A stretch of 64,000 bases of DNA from NCBI RefSeq assembly GCF_023822005.2, contig NZ_CP098806.1, positions 5,206,501-5,270,500 of the forward strand, written 5' to 3'. The notes below the pieces were generated by a model. It was not told the DNA's origin. It saw only the letters and a program-made list of their open reading frames with translations, and searched no databases. Position numbers and translations under genes: made by a program. Source of the DNA: Dyadobacter fanqingshengii. GTDB taxonomy: Bacteria; Bacteroidota; Bacteroidia; Cytophagales; Spirosomataceae. How positions within the stretch are numbered: the first letter of the stretch is position 1; each line of letters starts with the position of its first letter. This document shows positions 1-8,299 of this stretch, one piece after another.

Positions 1-26
1 CTGAAAATGCGGTCCGCCGCTCCTAA

Positions 27-58
27 AGCACTTAGCATTAATTTGCTAGGTGCTTTTT
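27..58 (+). terminator. Rho-independent terminator
   Basis: AGCACTTAGCA and TGCTAGGTGCT pair as an 11-bp stem with one G-T pair around a short AT-rich loop, followed directly by TTTTTTC. It would end a plus-strand transcript that begins left of the window. The bases before it (1-26) could not be assigned to a gene. Confidence 0.75.
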
Positions 59-395
59 TCTTTTGTTGCAATAAAAGTTGCAATAGTTATCAAATAGGCA
101 GAAAGTGATTGGCGAGCTTCAACCATCGGCTCGCAATTACAAACGGGCTTACTAGGACAATGATAATATCTTCCAAAAATCATTAATGTTGCATTTTATG
201 AGTATATCTGTCTTTCCTTCGATAGTCCGGTAGCTTTTTTCTAAAGCACATAAGTTTCCAACTTTTGGGGTTTCCAAATATTGATGTTTTTACTATCGCA
301 ATATAAAAATGGGCTAGGCTCAGAAAGTCATGGAGAGTGTTACACAACTCTTGCAATTGCTAATCCTCGATTTGCTTGCTGAGAATCAATGACTA
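59..395. other. AT-rich gap without a recognised gene
   Basis: No open frame of useful length and no tRNA-like fold was seen on either strand. It separates the terminator at the left edge from the 3' end of the minus-strand membrane protein gene. Confidence 0.5.
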
Positions 396-791
396 TTATT
401 TCCTTAGAAGTGATATGAAAACGTTGGCTATGAAAGCGAGTTGAGCTACTGCGAATAAAACAAGGAGTTTAAAAGGACTAATAAGCCCAAATGACGGCAC
501 CGCTACGATGGTGAAAATTACTATTGTTGTCGTAAGGTGCAAAAGGGAGAATACATAATTAGGCTTCTTGCCTGCCTTGTCAAATGCCCAATATATCATC
601 CCAAAAGACCATAAAAGGACGACTGCTGCGACAACATATTGGTGTATAGTCATTACATAATAGGTGTCATAGAGCTGAACATCTAGTGTGGCTTGCCCCA
701 ATTGCAATCCTAAGAGGATAATAAGGGGCATACTTAACCAGCATAAGACATAAGGCGAGGTCCAGAGAGATGTTTGCTTCTTTGACATCAT
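396..791 (-). CDS. Small four-helix membrane protein with a COX1-like motif
   Basis: 131 residues with about four hydrophobic helices (roughly 13-33, 48-70, 79-101 and 104-128). Helix 2 is preceded by DVQLYDTYYV (37-46). This resembles the segment of heme-copper oxidase subunit I that leads into its heme-binding helix, usually read as HDTYYVVAHFHY. Here the two heme-ligand histidines are not in place: the equivalent residues read TIHQY (48-52). The protein is far too short to be an oxidase subunit. It may be a diverged, non-catalytic relative, or the match may be convergent. ATG at 791; a second ATG follows at once. It stands alone, with no oxidase genes beside it. Function unknown. Confidence 0.7.
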   Translation of the reverse strand: MMSKKQTSLWTSPYVLCWLSMPLIILLGLQLGQATLDVQLYDTYYVMTIHQYVVAAVVLLWSFGMIYWAFDKAGKKPNYVFSLLHLTTTIVIFTIVAVPSFGLISPFKLLVLFAVAQLAFIANVFISLLRK

Positions 792-1262
792 GAAGAGCGA
801 TCCTTTTTTCGAGATTATAAAACTATGATCAACACTAAAAATGGGTCTTACGCACTGCGTTTAAACTTTTAGATTTTTTTTTGGATAACTGGAATTTTAT
901 AACCTTCAGGAATGCAAGGAAAGAAAAATTATTCAGAAAAGCTTTTCATCAGTTTCCAACTTTCAGACCGCGTTCCCAAAGAAAACTTCTATTGAAGGCT
1001 TGGCGAAACGCTTGATTTACAGTTTTTCCACAGAGACACCCGCGCGCTGTATGGCAACACTGGCAATCCATTAATCATATGCTACTGAAATAGGTTGACA
1101 GTCACCCAGTTTGGAAAAATGATCTGGATACTGGACATTTTCGAAACGGATTTAAGTATCATCTTATGATGCAAACTTGGAAATCAGCCTGCGGCCGCGA
1201 TTATTCAACTCCGAGTAAAAAGTATCCGAATTTTTCATGGCTGTTAAGCCCACTGTCTATGG
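792..1262. other. Intergenic gap, possibly decayed coding sequence
   Basis: The first part carries a 12-bp palindrome GAAAAGCTTTTC near 940. From about 1097 the plus strand stays open into the 3' end of the neighbouring gene and reads protein-like (for example HFRNGFKYH), but it has no plausible start and an in-frame stop just upstream. I recognise no family. It could be a remnant of a lost gene or chance. Confidence 0.3.
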
Positions 1263-2123
1263 CTACAAAATATCAAGATCGCGGGCCACATAGTAGCTTG
1301 GCACCAATGGCCGGAAGCCGGTTTTCCTGCGGAGTTTGGAAATATCATGAACGCCTTGAAAGGGGTCGGTAAGCGGCCCGTCCGTTCCATCAAAGGTATC
1401 TGCCGCTTTTCCGACAGAATCAGCCAGTTCGTACAGGGTTACCGGTGCATCGTCGGCTACGTTGAAGATCTCGCCATCCAGTCCTTCGATGGTGAGCAGC
1501 AGGACCAATGCCTGCGCAACATCCAGGTGATGTACCATATGCATGCGCGATCCTGAATGCATGTTCAGCTTTTTAATATATGGGATGATTTCAGCAATAT
1601 GTGGGTCTTTATCACCGTAAACGAAGCCAAGGCGCAAGATACGGACGTCAAATCCCTGGTTTTGATGCATCTCGATTAATTCCCTTTCTGCGGCGATCTT
1701 GCTGGAAGAGTAAGCGCGCGGATCGTTGATATCCACTTGTTCGTCTTCTTTCGCAGGGCGGTGGTAACCCAAACCGTACACATTAGAGGTGCTGGTAAAA
1801 ACAAATCGTTTGACACCGGCTTCGTGAGCTGCTTGCGCTAGTGCGATACTTCCCTCGCGGTTGGTTTTGATGATACCTTCATTATCTGTAAAGGTCCGGA
1901 AGAGCGCTGCAAGGTGGATCACGGCATCCATGCCGGAAACGGCCGCTGGCAAAGTCGCTGGTTCAAATAGATCGCCTGTTATGGGTTTCGCGCCAAGTTC
2001 AATCAAACTGCCAGCCTTTGCAGCGTCCCTGACTAATATCGATACATCGTAGCCTTTGGCTATCAGGCGTGGCACTAAACGGCTACCTACTTTTCCTGTC
2101 GCTCCTGTTACTAATATTTTCAT
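1263..2123 (-). CDS. NAD-dependent epimerase/dehydratase (extended SDR)
   Basis: 286 residues with an N-terminal Rossmann dinucleotide motif GATGKVG (7-13), the active-site serine/threonine stretch FTSTSNVYG (109-117) and the YxxxK pair Y138/K142 in [10 protein letters not shown]. This is the extended short-chain dehydrogenase layout used by nucleotide-sugar epimerases and related reductases; the substrate cannot be read from sequence. The length is slightly short for a sugar epimerase (about 310-330). It is the last gene of a minus-strand run that includes two AraC regulators and another SDR enzyme, which suggests joint control of a small redox or detoxification unit. Cytoplasmic. Confidence 0.9.
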   Translation of the reverse strand: MKILVTGATGKVGSRLVPRLIAKGYDVSILVRDAAKAGSLIELGAKPITGDLFEPATLPAAVSGMDAVIHLAALFRTFTDNEGIIKTNREGSIALAQAAHEAGVKRFVFTSTSNVYGLGYHRPAKEDEQVDINDPRAYSSSKIAAERELIEMHQNQGFDVRILRLGFVYGDKDPHIAEIIPYIKKLNMHSGSRMHMVHHLDVAQALVLLLTIEGLDGEIFNVADDAPVTLYELADSVGKAADTFDGTDGPLTDPFQGVHDISKLRRKTGFRPLVPSYYVARDLDIL

Positions 2124-2208
2124 TGTTGAATGATTTAATAATGATAGGCCAAAATTAGGCCGCAGCTTGGCGGACAGCCAATCAATATCAAACCGATAAC
2201 TATGATTT

Positions 2209-3072
2209 TCAAACCTTGCGAAAAGTATTCGGTGTGCTGCCGGTTAGGCGCTTGAAATAATTATTGAAATAGGCAGGGTACTCAAATCCAAGCGCGTAGG
2301 CGATCTCGGACACGCTCCAGTCACTATGCTGCAACAATGCTTTTGCTTCGGCAATAATCCGTGCAGATATATGCGCTGAGGTGGTTTTGCCCGTCGTTTC
2401 CCTGACAGACCGGTTCAGGTAATTGACATGTACACTTAAATGCCTCGCATAGTCCTGCGGACTGCGTAGACGAAGTGGATCGTCGCTGCGTTCAATAGGG
2501 AATTGCTTTTCGAGCTGCTCAGTGAAAAGATGTGTAAGGCGGCTTTCGCCATTTCGGAAGGTAGATCCATGCCGCGCGGGCTGTATTCGAAGGGCCTCGT
2601 GGATGATCAGCGCAATGTAGTTTTTGATCAGATCTCCCTTGTGAAGATAGTCGCCATCGTACACTGCCAGCATTTTCTCAAAAAGGCCACTCATAAATGC
2701 GGCTTGTTCTGCATTCAGCGTAACAACCGGATTTTCGCCGACCCTGAAAAGAGGAGAGTCCTGTAATTCCCGGCCATTAAGGAAGGTTTCCGTAAAGATA
2801 CAGGCGTAACCACTGGTACGATTAACGCGGCGGACAAGAGCGTGCGGTACATGCGGGTTGACGAAAAAGAGTGCGGTCCCTTTGATCTCCATTAGCTGAC
2901 CGCCATAATTAATGGTCATGTCGCCGTTGACCAAACCCATTTTGTAAAAGTCGCGACGTCCAGCTTTGACCGGGATTTCTGTTGATTCAGGAAGGGCGTG
3001 AACTTTAAAACCTTTAAGCCGAAGGTCCGCTTCATTCAGTCCGGGTATTCCAGTTTTTTCTTCATTTAGCAT
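2209..3072 (-). CDS. AraC-family transcriptional regulator
   Basis: 287 residues. The C-terminal about 95 residues contain two helix-turn-helix units; the second reads [20 protein letters not shown], followed by the family end FKRLTG and TPNTFRK. The N-terminal half looks like a cupin-type effector domain ([20 protein letters not shown] region). Such proteins usually activate a neighbouring operon. The likely target is the epimerase 85 bp downstream or the SDR gene at 4119. The effector is unknown. A second AraC gene lies 64 bp upstream, but the two differ too much to be a recent duplication. Confidence 0.92.
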   Translation of the reverse strand: MLNEEKTGIPGLNEADLRLKGFKVHALPESTEIPVKAGRRDFYKMGLVNGDMTINYGGQLMEIKGTALFFVNPHVPHALVRRVNRTSGYACIFTETFLNGRELQDSPLFRVGENPVVTLNAEQAAFMSGLFEKMLAVYDGDYLHKGDLIKNYIALIIHEALRIQPARHGSTFRNGESRLTHLFTEQLEKQFPIERSDDPLRLRSPQDYARHLSVHVNYLNRSVRETTGKTTSAHISARIIAEAKALLQHSDWSVSEIAYALGFEYPAYFNNYFKRLTGSTPNTFRKV

Positions 3073-3136
3073 GTGGCAAAGTTAATAAAATCAATCCTTT
3101 GCCATTCTCACTTTTACTGCCTGTGAGCGAATGTTA

Positions 3137-4060
3137 TTACGTAAACGAAGCCCTAAATTCCATCGGAGATTGATTGGTTTTGTTTTTGAATAGCTTGCTG
3201 AAACTTTGCGAATGTTCAAATCCGAGCTCATAGGCAATTTCGGACATGCTTAGCTGCGTCGTGGTCAGCCGCTCTTTGGCTTTCTCGATTAATTTTTCGT
3301 GGATGTACTGCTGGGCATTCTGACCGATCAGCGAACGGAGCATATCGCTTAGGTAACCCGGCGAAAGGTTTAGTTTTTCAGAGAGAAATTGAACGGTAGG
3401 AACCCCGTCATGCAGGGATTGCCGGCTGTTCAAATAGTTATCAAGTATGGCTTCTGTTTTCGATAGGATATCATCGTTGACCACCTTGCGGGTAATGAAC
3501 TGCCGCTTGTAGTAGCGGTTAACATAGCTCAACAGCAATTCGATATGGGCGATCATGAGCTCCTGACTAAATTCATCCACCCGGCTGTTGAGTTCCTTTT
3601 CCATGTGCCTGTAAATCGAAAGGATATTTTCCTTTTCTGTGTCGGATAAATGCAGTGCTTCATTCGCTGAATATGCGAAATAGCCATATTGCCTGATCTT
3701 ACTTGCCAAAGGGTGGCCCAGTAAAAAATCGGGATGTATGAGCAGGATGTAACAATAGGTCTTGCTATTATAATCCGTGCTGCCCACTAATTGGTTAGGC
3801 GCCAAGAACAGCATGCTTCCTTCGTCGAAATCATAGTAATCCCGTCCGTATTTCAGCCTTCCGTTGTTATCGGTGATGAAGGTGATCTTATAGAAGCTAA
3901 GCACGTCGTAGATCGGCGCCATGCTTGTATTGAAGGGATTACGCTCGCTGAAATGGACAAGGCTGATCAAAGGATGTTGGGGTTTGGGCAGACCAAAGGC
4001 CTCATGCGTTTCCGATATCGTTATGAACCGTATCAATTTTTCCTCCTTATTTTTCATCAT
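3137..4060 (-). CDS. AraC-family transcriptional regulator
   Basis: 307 residues from the ATG at 4060. The frame stays open to 4150, but that longer version would overlap the SDR gene at 4119 and adds 30 residues unlike the family, so the shorter start is preferred. The C-terminus holds the AraC DNA-binding domain, with QLSMSEIAYELGFEHSQSFS and LFKNKTNQSPMEFRA near the end. The N-terminal part resembles the cupin-like sensory half of Bacteroidota AraC proteins. It lies between the SDR gene and the other AraC gene on the same strand, so it probably regulates one of the two enzymes. Confidence 0.9.
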   Translation of the reverse strand: MMKNKEEKLIRFITISETHEAFGLPKPQHPLISLVHFSERNPFNTSMAPIYDVLSFYKITFITDNNGRLKYGRDYYDFDEGSMLFLAPNQLVGSTDYNSKTYCYILLIHPDFLLGHPLASKIRQYGYFAYSANEALHLSDTEKENILSIYRHMEKELNSRVDEFSQELMIAHIELLLSYVNRYYKRQFITRKVVNDDILSKTEAILDNYLNSRQSLHDGVPTVQFLSEKLNLSPGYLSDMLRSLIGQNAQQYIHEKLIEKAKERLTTTQLSMSEIAYELGFEHSQSFSKLFKNKTNQSPMEFRASFT

Positions 4061-4118
4061 GTAAATGTACCAAAACCCCGTGACTGTTTCCAGCCACAGG
4101 ATTTTGGCCTTATTACTA

Positions 4119-4892
4119 TTACCATGCAACAACGTTGTCCGATCCCGCATAATGAGCCGGCCCCGTAAAACTTCCTGTCGGCAGGTCTTCTGACAAGGCT
4201 ACCCTTATTGGTTCGATAGACCCTTCTTCCACCGTATCGGTTCCCTGGAAATTATTGAGTGCCGTTGCCGTAAAACCAGGACTTACCAGGTGTACTTTGA
4301 TATCGGTATCCGCTAAATCGATGGCCAACGAAAGGAAAACGCCATTAAGCGCAGTTTTGGATGCCCCATAAACCGCATCGAAAGCCGAGCGGAATGGATT
4401 AGCCGGATTGGCATTCAAAGTGAGGGAGCCGAGTGCGCTCGACACAGTCACGATCCGTGCTTTTTCAGCCTTCGTCAATAGAGGTAAAAAGGCTTGTGTC
4501 ACGGCAAGTGTACCAAACACATTCGTTTCCCAGACCGTTTTCATTTCGTCGATGGGTGCGATACTGGCGCGTTGAGCTCCAAGAACCTCTTCCATCGCGC
4601 GCCCAGGTTTCCCTGCATTCGAGATGGCCGCGTTATTTACCAGCAGCGTCAGGTATCCGGCTTCGCTTTGAATTTGTCTTACTGCTGCATCGATGGATTG
4701 GGAATCGGTAATATCCAATTGAATAGCTTTTGACTGTTTGCCGATCTCGGTAACGGCAATCTCCCCCTTGTCTTTGTTTCTGGAACCGACGTAAACGGTA
4801 TAGCCTTCATCGGCAAGTGATTTAGCGATCTGGTATCCCACGCCTGTATTTGCTCCTGTTACCAGTGCCACTTTCTTTGTTTCTGTCTGCAT
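4119..4892 (-). CDS. Short-chain dehydrogenase/reductase
   Basis: 257 residues of a classical SDR: cofactor motif TGANTGVG (12-19), NNAA (86-89), active-site serine in VTVSSALGS (148-156) and Y175/K179 in YGASK. The enzyme should reduce or oxidise a carbonyl/alcohol with NAD(P)H; the substrate is not predictable. The second Rossmann strand ends in SRNK (37-40), whose basic residues favour NADPH. It is the first gene of the minus-strand run with two AraC regulators and an epimerase. The upstream 600 bp contain no other gene. Confidence 0.92.
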   Translation of the reverse strand: MQTETKKVALVTGANTGVGYQIAKSLADEGYTVYVGSRNKDKGEIAVTEIGKQSKAIQLDITDSQSIDAAVRQIQSEAGYLTLLVNNAAISNAGKPGRAMEEVLGAQRASIAPIDEMKTVWETNVFGTLAVTQAFLPLLTKAEKARIVTVSSALGSLTLNANPANPFRSAFDAVYGASKTALNGVFLSLAIDLADTDIKVHLVSPGFTATALNNFQGTDTVEEGSIEPIRVALSEDLPTGSFTGPAHYAGSDNVVAW

Positions 4893-5330
4893 ATCATTTT
4901 AATTTTTACACAACAAAATTCCGCGATCATGACACAGCGCTTGTAGCCGAAACAGGAAATGTTGTAGCCAAATTGAGGGTGCATTCAGTATTGTACTTTT
5001 AAGCTTTTTTGGATGTTAAGTCATAATCCTCGAGGCTATTGATAAAGGAGACCAGAATGTTTCGTGCTTTCATCAATTCATAAAACGAGCATGAACTGCT
5101 AAAAGGATAGCCACGACAAAATTACCTACCATACTCAGGCCTTAATGGGCCTCGTATTGGAATTGCAGGTGCGGATCAGGATTTCCTTTAATCGTGGGAT
5201 GTAACTTAAACTATTGATATGAATAAAAGGTGCAATAGAGTTTAAACTGAATATTTGGATAGGGATGTTTTAGATAATCCCGATTGTGGCGGCTTGCTAA
5301 TGTTTCGCAAAAGTTACGACTTACGATAAA
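4893..5330. other. Intergenic gap with a possible gene remnant
   Basis: No full gene seen. On the minus strand 5132-5073 encodes a short hydrophobic peptide (NFVVAILLAVHARF plus ends) that resembles one helix of a DoxX-type membrane protein. It could be a remnant of such a gene, but it is too short to be sure. Confidence 0.3.
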
Positions 5331-5359
5331 ATCCGGCACGGAAAACTTCTGTGCCGGAT
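5331..5359 (-). terminator. Hairpin terminator of the candidate small RNA
   Basis: A 9-bp perfect stem, rich in GC, with an 11-nt loop. On the minus strand it is followed by four T in ATTTTATC. On the plus strand no T-run follows, so it is directional. Confidence 0.5.
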
Positions 5360-5429
5360 CTGCTTATAACAAATCTAAAATTTTAATGAAGAAGACCTTC
5401 TTCCGAACACAAGCCGGGTTGACGAACTA
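5331..5429 (-). ncRNA. Candidate small RNA, about 100 nt
   Basis: A promoter-like element TAGCTTTG (5443-5436, minus) is followed by about 100 nt without a plausible reading frame. The stretch ends in a perfect 9-bp hairpin (ATCCGGCAC at 5359-5351 after orientation, GTGCCGGAT at 5339-5331) followed by TTTATC. A second symmetric element, GAAGAAGGTCTTCTTC, lies inside. The start is inferred as about 7 nt after the -7 element. The U-tract is short, so the terminator is moderate. No known RNA family was recognised. Confidence 0.45.
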
Positions 5430-5435
5430 CTGGGA

Positions 5436-5507
5436 CAAAGCTACATGCAGTTGACTAGCCCGACTATGGTGATGATCCCCATATTATGCGGCAAAATTCC
5501 CTATTTT
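5436..5507 (-). promoter_or_regulatory. Promoter module with AAAATAGGG box (copy A)
   Basis: On the minus strand the 18-mer AAAATAGGGAATTTTGCC starts at 5507, followed by TAATATGGG, and TAGCTTTG begins exactly 64 nt after the start of the box. The same three parts, at the same spacing, occur at 18031-18102 on the plus strand. TAnnTTTG is the known -7 form of Bacteroidota housekeeping promoters. The box overlaps the stop codon of the LuxR-type gene, so it is not an upstream site of that gene. The upstream box would be an activator or repressor site. Confidence 0.6.
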
Positions 5508-8098
5508 AAAATTTCGAGTTTCAAAGCCTCATTGACGGCCTTAACACGTGAGTTTACATTGAGTTTGACCAGCAATGCAGAGATATGGTGATCTACTGTT
5601 TTGGAGGAAATAAACAACTTCGAGGCGATTTCCTTATTCTGCATACCTTCTTTCAGCAGTTGCAGCACGGTCAATTCGCGGAGCGTCAAATTGGCAACAT
5701 TAGAACTTGTCGTTTGCCGCATTCCGCGTGGGATACGTCTGATACCCGAAGCCAGCATCACGGACTTGAGTTTTTGATAAGTAGCCGTTGCGCCCATTTT
5801 CTGGACGAGTTTGATCGCATTGCTTTTATCCTTTTCATCACCATCGAATAGGGTTATGGCCTCTTCGTAAGGACATCCTGCGGCTTGCCAAAATTGCGTA
5901 GCCTGTGTAGCCAGCGTATGGTTGCAGATTTTGTATTTTTCGTACATGCCGTCAACGGATATTTCCTGACTCCTAACTTTAAGCAGCCAGAAACAAAATT
6001 CAGAGTTTTCATAGATATTACCCATTATTTCAGTCATCTCAATGGTCCTGTCCAGCTCGTGGTTGCTCAGGATTTTTTCGCCTGTAAGCCATTCATATTC
6101 AAGTAAGGCAACCATTGCCGGGATGATCCTTTGTAATTCCATTGTCTCAAATGCCTTTTCCTGCGCACGGAGTAAAATTGGAAGTGCCCCTGCTTCTGCT
6201 CTTCTCATTTTAATGGTCCCAACGATGATCATCGGCCCGATGGTTACGACAGACGGGTGTTCGTCGTTTGCAAGGAGTTGTTCCGCAGTTCGGTAAGCGT
6301 CGTCCCATGCGCCGGTTTCCATGTCCATTCTGGCATTGAGCGACACCATATAATTGGTCCAGGAATCGAGCTCGCGTTTTTCGCAATATTGAATTCCTTC
6401 ATCCAGTATTTTTTTTGCGAACGCGAAATCTTTGAGCCGGATTGAACTTGCGCCCAGGTTCGTGTAGGCACGGGCGGCGTGTTCGTGAAAAGAACCTTTC
6501 AATGCGATATGAAGACTTTCCTGCAATACATCAATTCCCAACTGTTTCAATTCCGGCATTTCCATCTGAACGGTGCCAACATTGTTGAGCGCATGAGAAA
6601 GCGTTTCCATGTCATCCAGCTTCTTGGCCATAGCAATGGCAAGCTGTCCCCAGGTCATACATTCATGTGGCTGGTGCGAAAGCATCTTTAATTGAGATAT
6701 ATTACTGAATGCCTGCGCCTTGACCCGCGAGTCAGGCTGTTTTTCCAGAACTTCGACGGCCTGAAACCCGTATTTTTCAGCTTCGTTGCGGTTTCCTTCA
6801 AACCACCACAAACGGGAAAGGAAACGCATACAATCGCCAATTTTTTCCACATCATTTTGCTGCTGGAATAAGGCCAGCAACTTTTCCTGATATTTAATCG
6901 CCTCTCGTGTCTGGTTGGTCAAATAACATTCATAGGCGTAAGATTCGTAATAATGAATGAGCCTGGCCATATCCTGGCCTTTGTAATAAGTTATGGCTGT
7001 ACAATACAACTTAGCCGCTTCCAGATGGGCTCCGAGGCTAATGGCCTGGCGGGCGGCCAACGGAATATAACGGAGCATCAGATCATATTCATTAGCCCGT
7101 TCAGCGTGGTGGATAATTCGTTCTGTTTCCTGCTCCGGCTCGGCGGCTTCCAGCAGCAGATCGAGAATGCTTTTATTTAGAGCCGTTTTGGCGAATGGTG
7201 AAATAGATGATTCAATCGTGCGACGATACAGTTCATGCTTAAAAAATAGTTTATCTGCTTTCAACAACAGGATTTTAGAATCCAATGACTGCATGATCAT
7301 CCCGGTATAAGAGGGGATGAGCTTTTCAAGGTATTTGATCTCCAATCCCGTCGGCGCTACTGAAAGGATCTCCCACACATTGCGGGTTTCGTCACTTTGC
7401 CTGGCACAAACAGAAAGTATGGAGTCTTTGATGCTTTCGGGTAGTCCGCTGCTGTAACTTGCCAGGATCTCGGTAACATAAAAAGGGTTACCGCCGGATA
7501 TTTCGTAAACGTCCTCGCCGCTATATCCTTTCTCAGCTGCCATCCTGTCCACCGCATGTTTGGAGAGAGGAAGGAGTTCCAGACGCGAAAATGAGTCGAT
7601 GGGCAACTGGCCCAAAAGATTTCGCAATGGGTGCCGGGAATGAATTTCGTCATTCCGATAGGTGAGAATAAACATGCACTGGAGTTGATTGATACGCCTG
7701 CTGAGGAATTTGATAAAATCCAGGGTTGCTTCGTCCGCCCAATGAATGTCTTCAAAAATGATGACCGAAGGCTCCGTCAAATTTTTCAATTCCAGAAGGA
7801 AATCAGCGAATAGGTCGCCTCTACTGCCTTTATTTCCTGTCTGCGTTAATGTGTCGTTTCCAAGTTGCCAGATGATATCGTATAACGGTGCCAGTGGCCG
7901 GGGCGTAAATAATGCATCGCAGGTACCCCTGAATATCCTGCAATCTCCTTTCCGCTCAGTGCAAAATGCCTTTACGAGCGAACTCTTACCCATTCCGGCC
8001 TCACCACTCAGCAGAATGCAATGACCTTCTCCGTTTATGGTATCATCAAATTGGGTGTTTAACCGGGTCAAAAAACCCGATCGTTCTATTAATTCCAT
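5501..8098 (-). CDS. Large ATPase LuxR-type regulator (LAL/MalT-like)
   Basis: 865 residues. The N-terminus is an AAA/STAND ATPase with Walker A GEAGMGKS (32-39) and Walker B VIIFEDIHWAD (112-122). The middle (about 330-770) is helical and TPR-like. The last about 64 residues are a LuxR helix-turn-helix (LTLRELTVLQLLKEGMQNKE, then SSKTVDHHISALL). Such proteins bind a ligand or partner through the repeats and activate transcription in an ATP-dependent way; the inducer is unknown here. It is divergent from the metalloprotease gene at 8300. AAAATAGGGAA-type boxes lie on both sides of it and before the DUF4242 gene, so it is a candidate for the protein that reads them. That link is inference. Confidence 0.9.
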   Translation of the reverse strand: MELIERSGFLTRLNTQFDDTINGEGHCILLSGEAGMGKSSLVKAFCTERKGDCRIFRGTCDALFTPRPLAPLYDIIWQLGNDTLTQTGNKGSRGDLFADFLLELKNLTEPSVIIFEDIHWADEATLDFIKFLSRRINQLQCMFILTYRNDEIHSRHPLRNLLGQLPIDSFSRLELLPLSKHAVDRMAAEKGYSGEDVYEISGGNPFYVTEILASYSSGLPESIKDSILSVCARQSDETRNVWEILSVAPTGLEIKYLEKLIPSYTGMIMQSLDSKILLLKADKLFFKHELYRRTIESSISPFAKTALNKSILDLLLEAAEPEQETERIIHHAERANEYDLMLRYIPLAARQAISLGAHLEAAKLYCTAITYYKGQDMARLIHYYESYAYECYLTNQTREAIKYQEKLLALFQQQNDVEKIGDCMRFLSRLWWFEGNRNEAEKYGFQAVEVLEKQPDSRVKAQAFSNISQLKMLSHQPHECMTWGQLAIAMAKKLDDMETLSHALNNVGTVQMEMPELKQLGIDVLQESLHIALKGSFHEHAARAYTNLGASSIRLKDFAFAKKILDEGIQYCEKRELDSWTNYMVSLNARMDMETGAWDDAYRTAEQLLANDEHPSVVTIGPMIIVGTIKMRRAEAGALPILLRAQEKAFETMELQRIIPAMVALLEYEWLTGEKILSNHELDRTIEMTEIMGNIYENSEFCFWLLKVRSQEISVDGMYEKYKICNHTLATQATQFWQAAGCPYEEAITLFDGDEKDKSNAIKLVQKMGATATYQKLKSVMLASGIRRIPRGMRQTTSSNVANLTLRELTVLQLLKEGMQNKEIASKLFISSKTVDHHISALLVKLNVNSRVKAVNEALKLEILK

Positions 8099-8121
8099 GG
8101 CTAATTGATTAAAGTAGGAGT

Positions 8122-8142
8122 GTAAGCCTCTTGTTTACACGT
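8122..8142. promoter_or_regulatory. Inverted repeat upstream of the LuxR-type gene
   Basis: GTGTAA and TTACAC face each other across a 9-nt spacer, 24-44 bp before the LuxR-type ATG. The position suits an operator in the divergent region shared with the metalloprotease gene. Short symmetric sites can arise by chance. Confidence 0.3.
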
Positions 8143-8209
8143 TTGAGTAGATACGTAGCAATGATTATGATAGTTGCTTGAATTGTAATATAGGAGTGGG
8201 AAATATTAC

Positions 8210-8282
8210 AAAATAGGGAATACCTCTTATATCGGAAACAAGATTCCGCCCTTGTTTTGCATCAACAAGTTTTCCTGCTTTG
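8210..8282 (+). promoter_or_regulatory. Partial copy of the AAAATAGGG promoter module (copy C)
   Basis: AAAATAGGGAAT starts at 8210, and CTGCTTTG, a weak form of TAnnTTTG, begins 65 nt later, 18 nt before the ATG of the metalloprotease. Only the first 12 bases of the box match copies A and B; the TAATATGGG block is not at the same place. It is therefore weaker evidence than the other two copies. Confidence 0.35.
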
Positions 8283-8299
8283 ATCAACACATAAATGCT

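Noticed and set aside
1..26. Possible 3' end of a tRNA or tmRNA before the terminator
   Set aside because: No T-arm consensus (GTTCRANYC) and no CCA or paired acceptor end could be found in the visible bases.
1097..1372. Plus-strand gene overlapping the epimerase 3' end
   Set aside because: No start codon of use, in-frame stop just upstream, and most of it is the shadow of the epimerase gene on the other strand.
4061..4150. 30-residue N-terminal extension of the second AraC regulator
   Set aside because: It would overlap the SDR gene and is unlike family N-termini; an ATG at 4060 removes the overlap.
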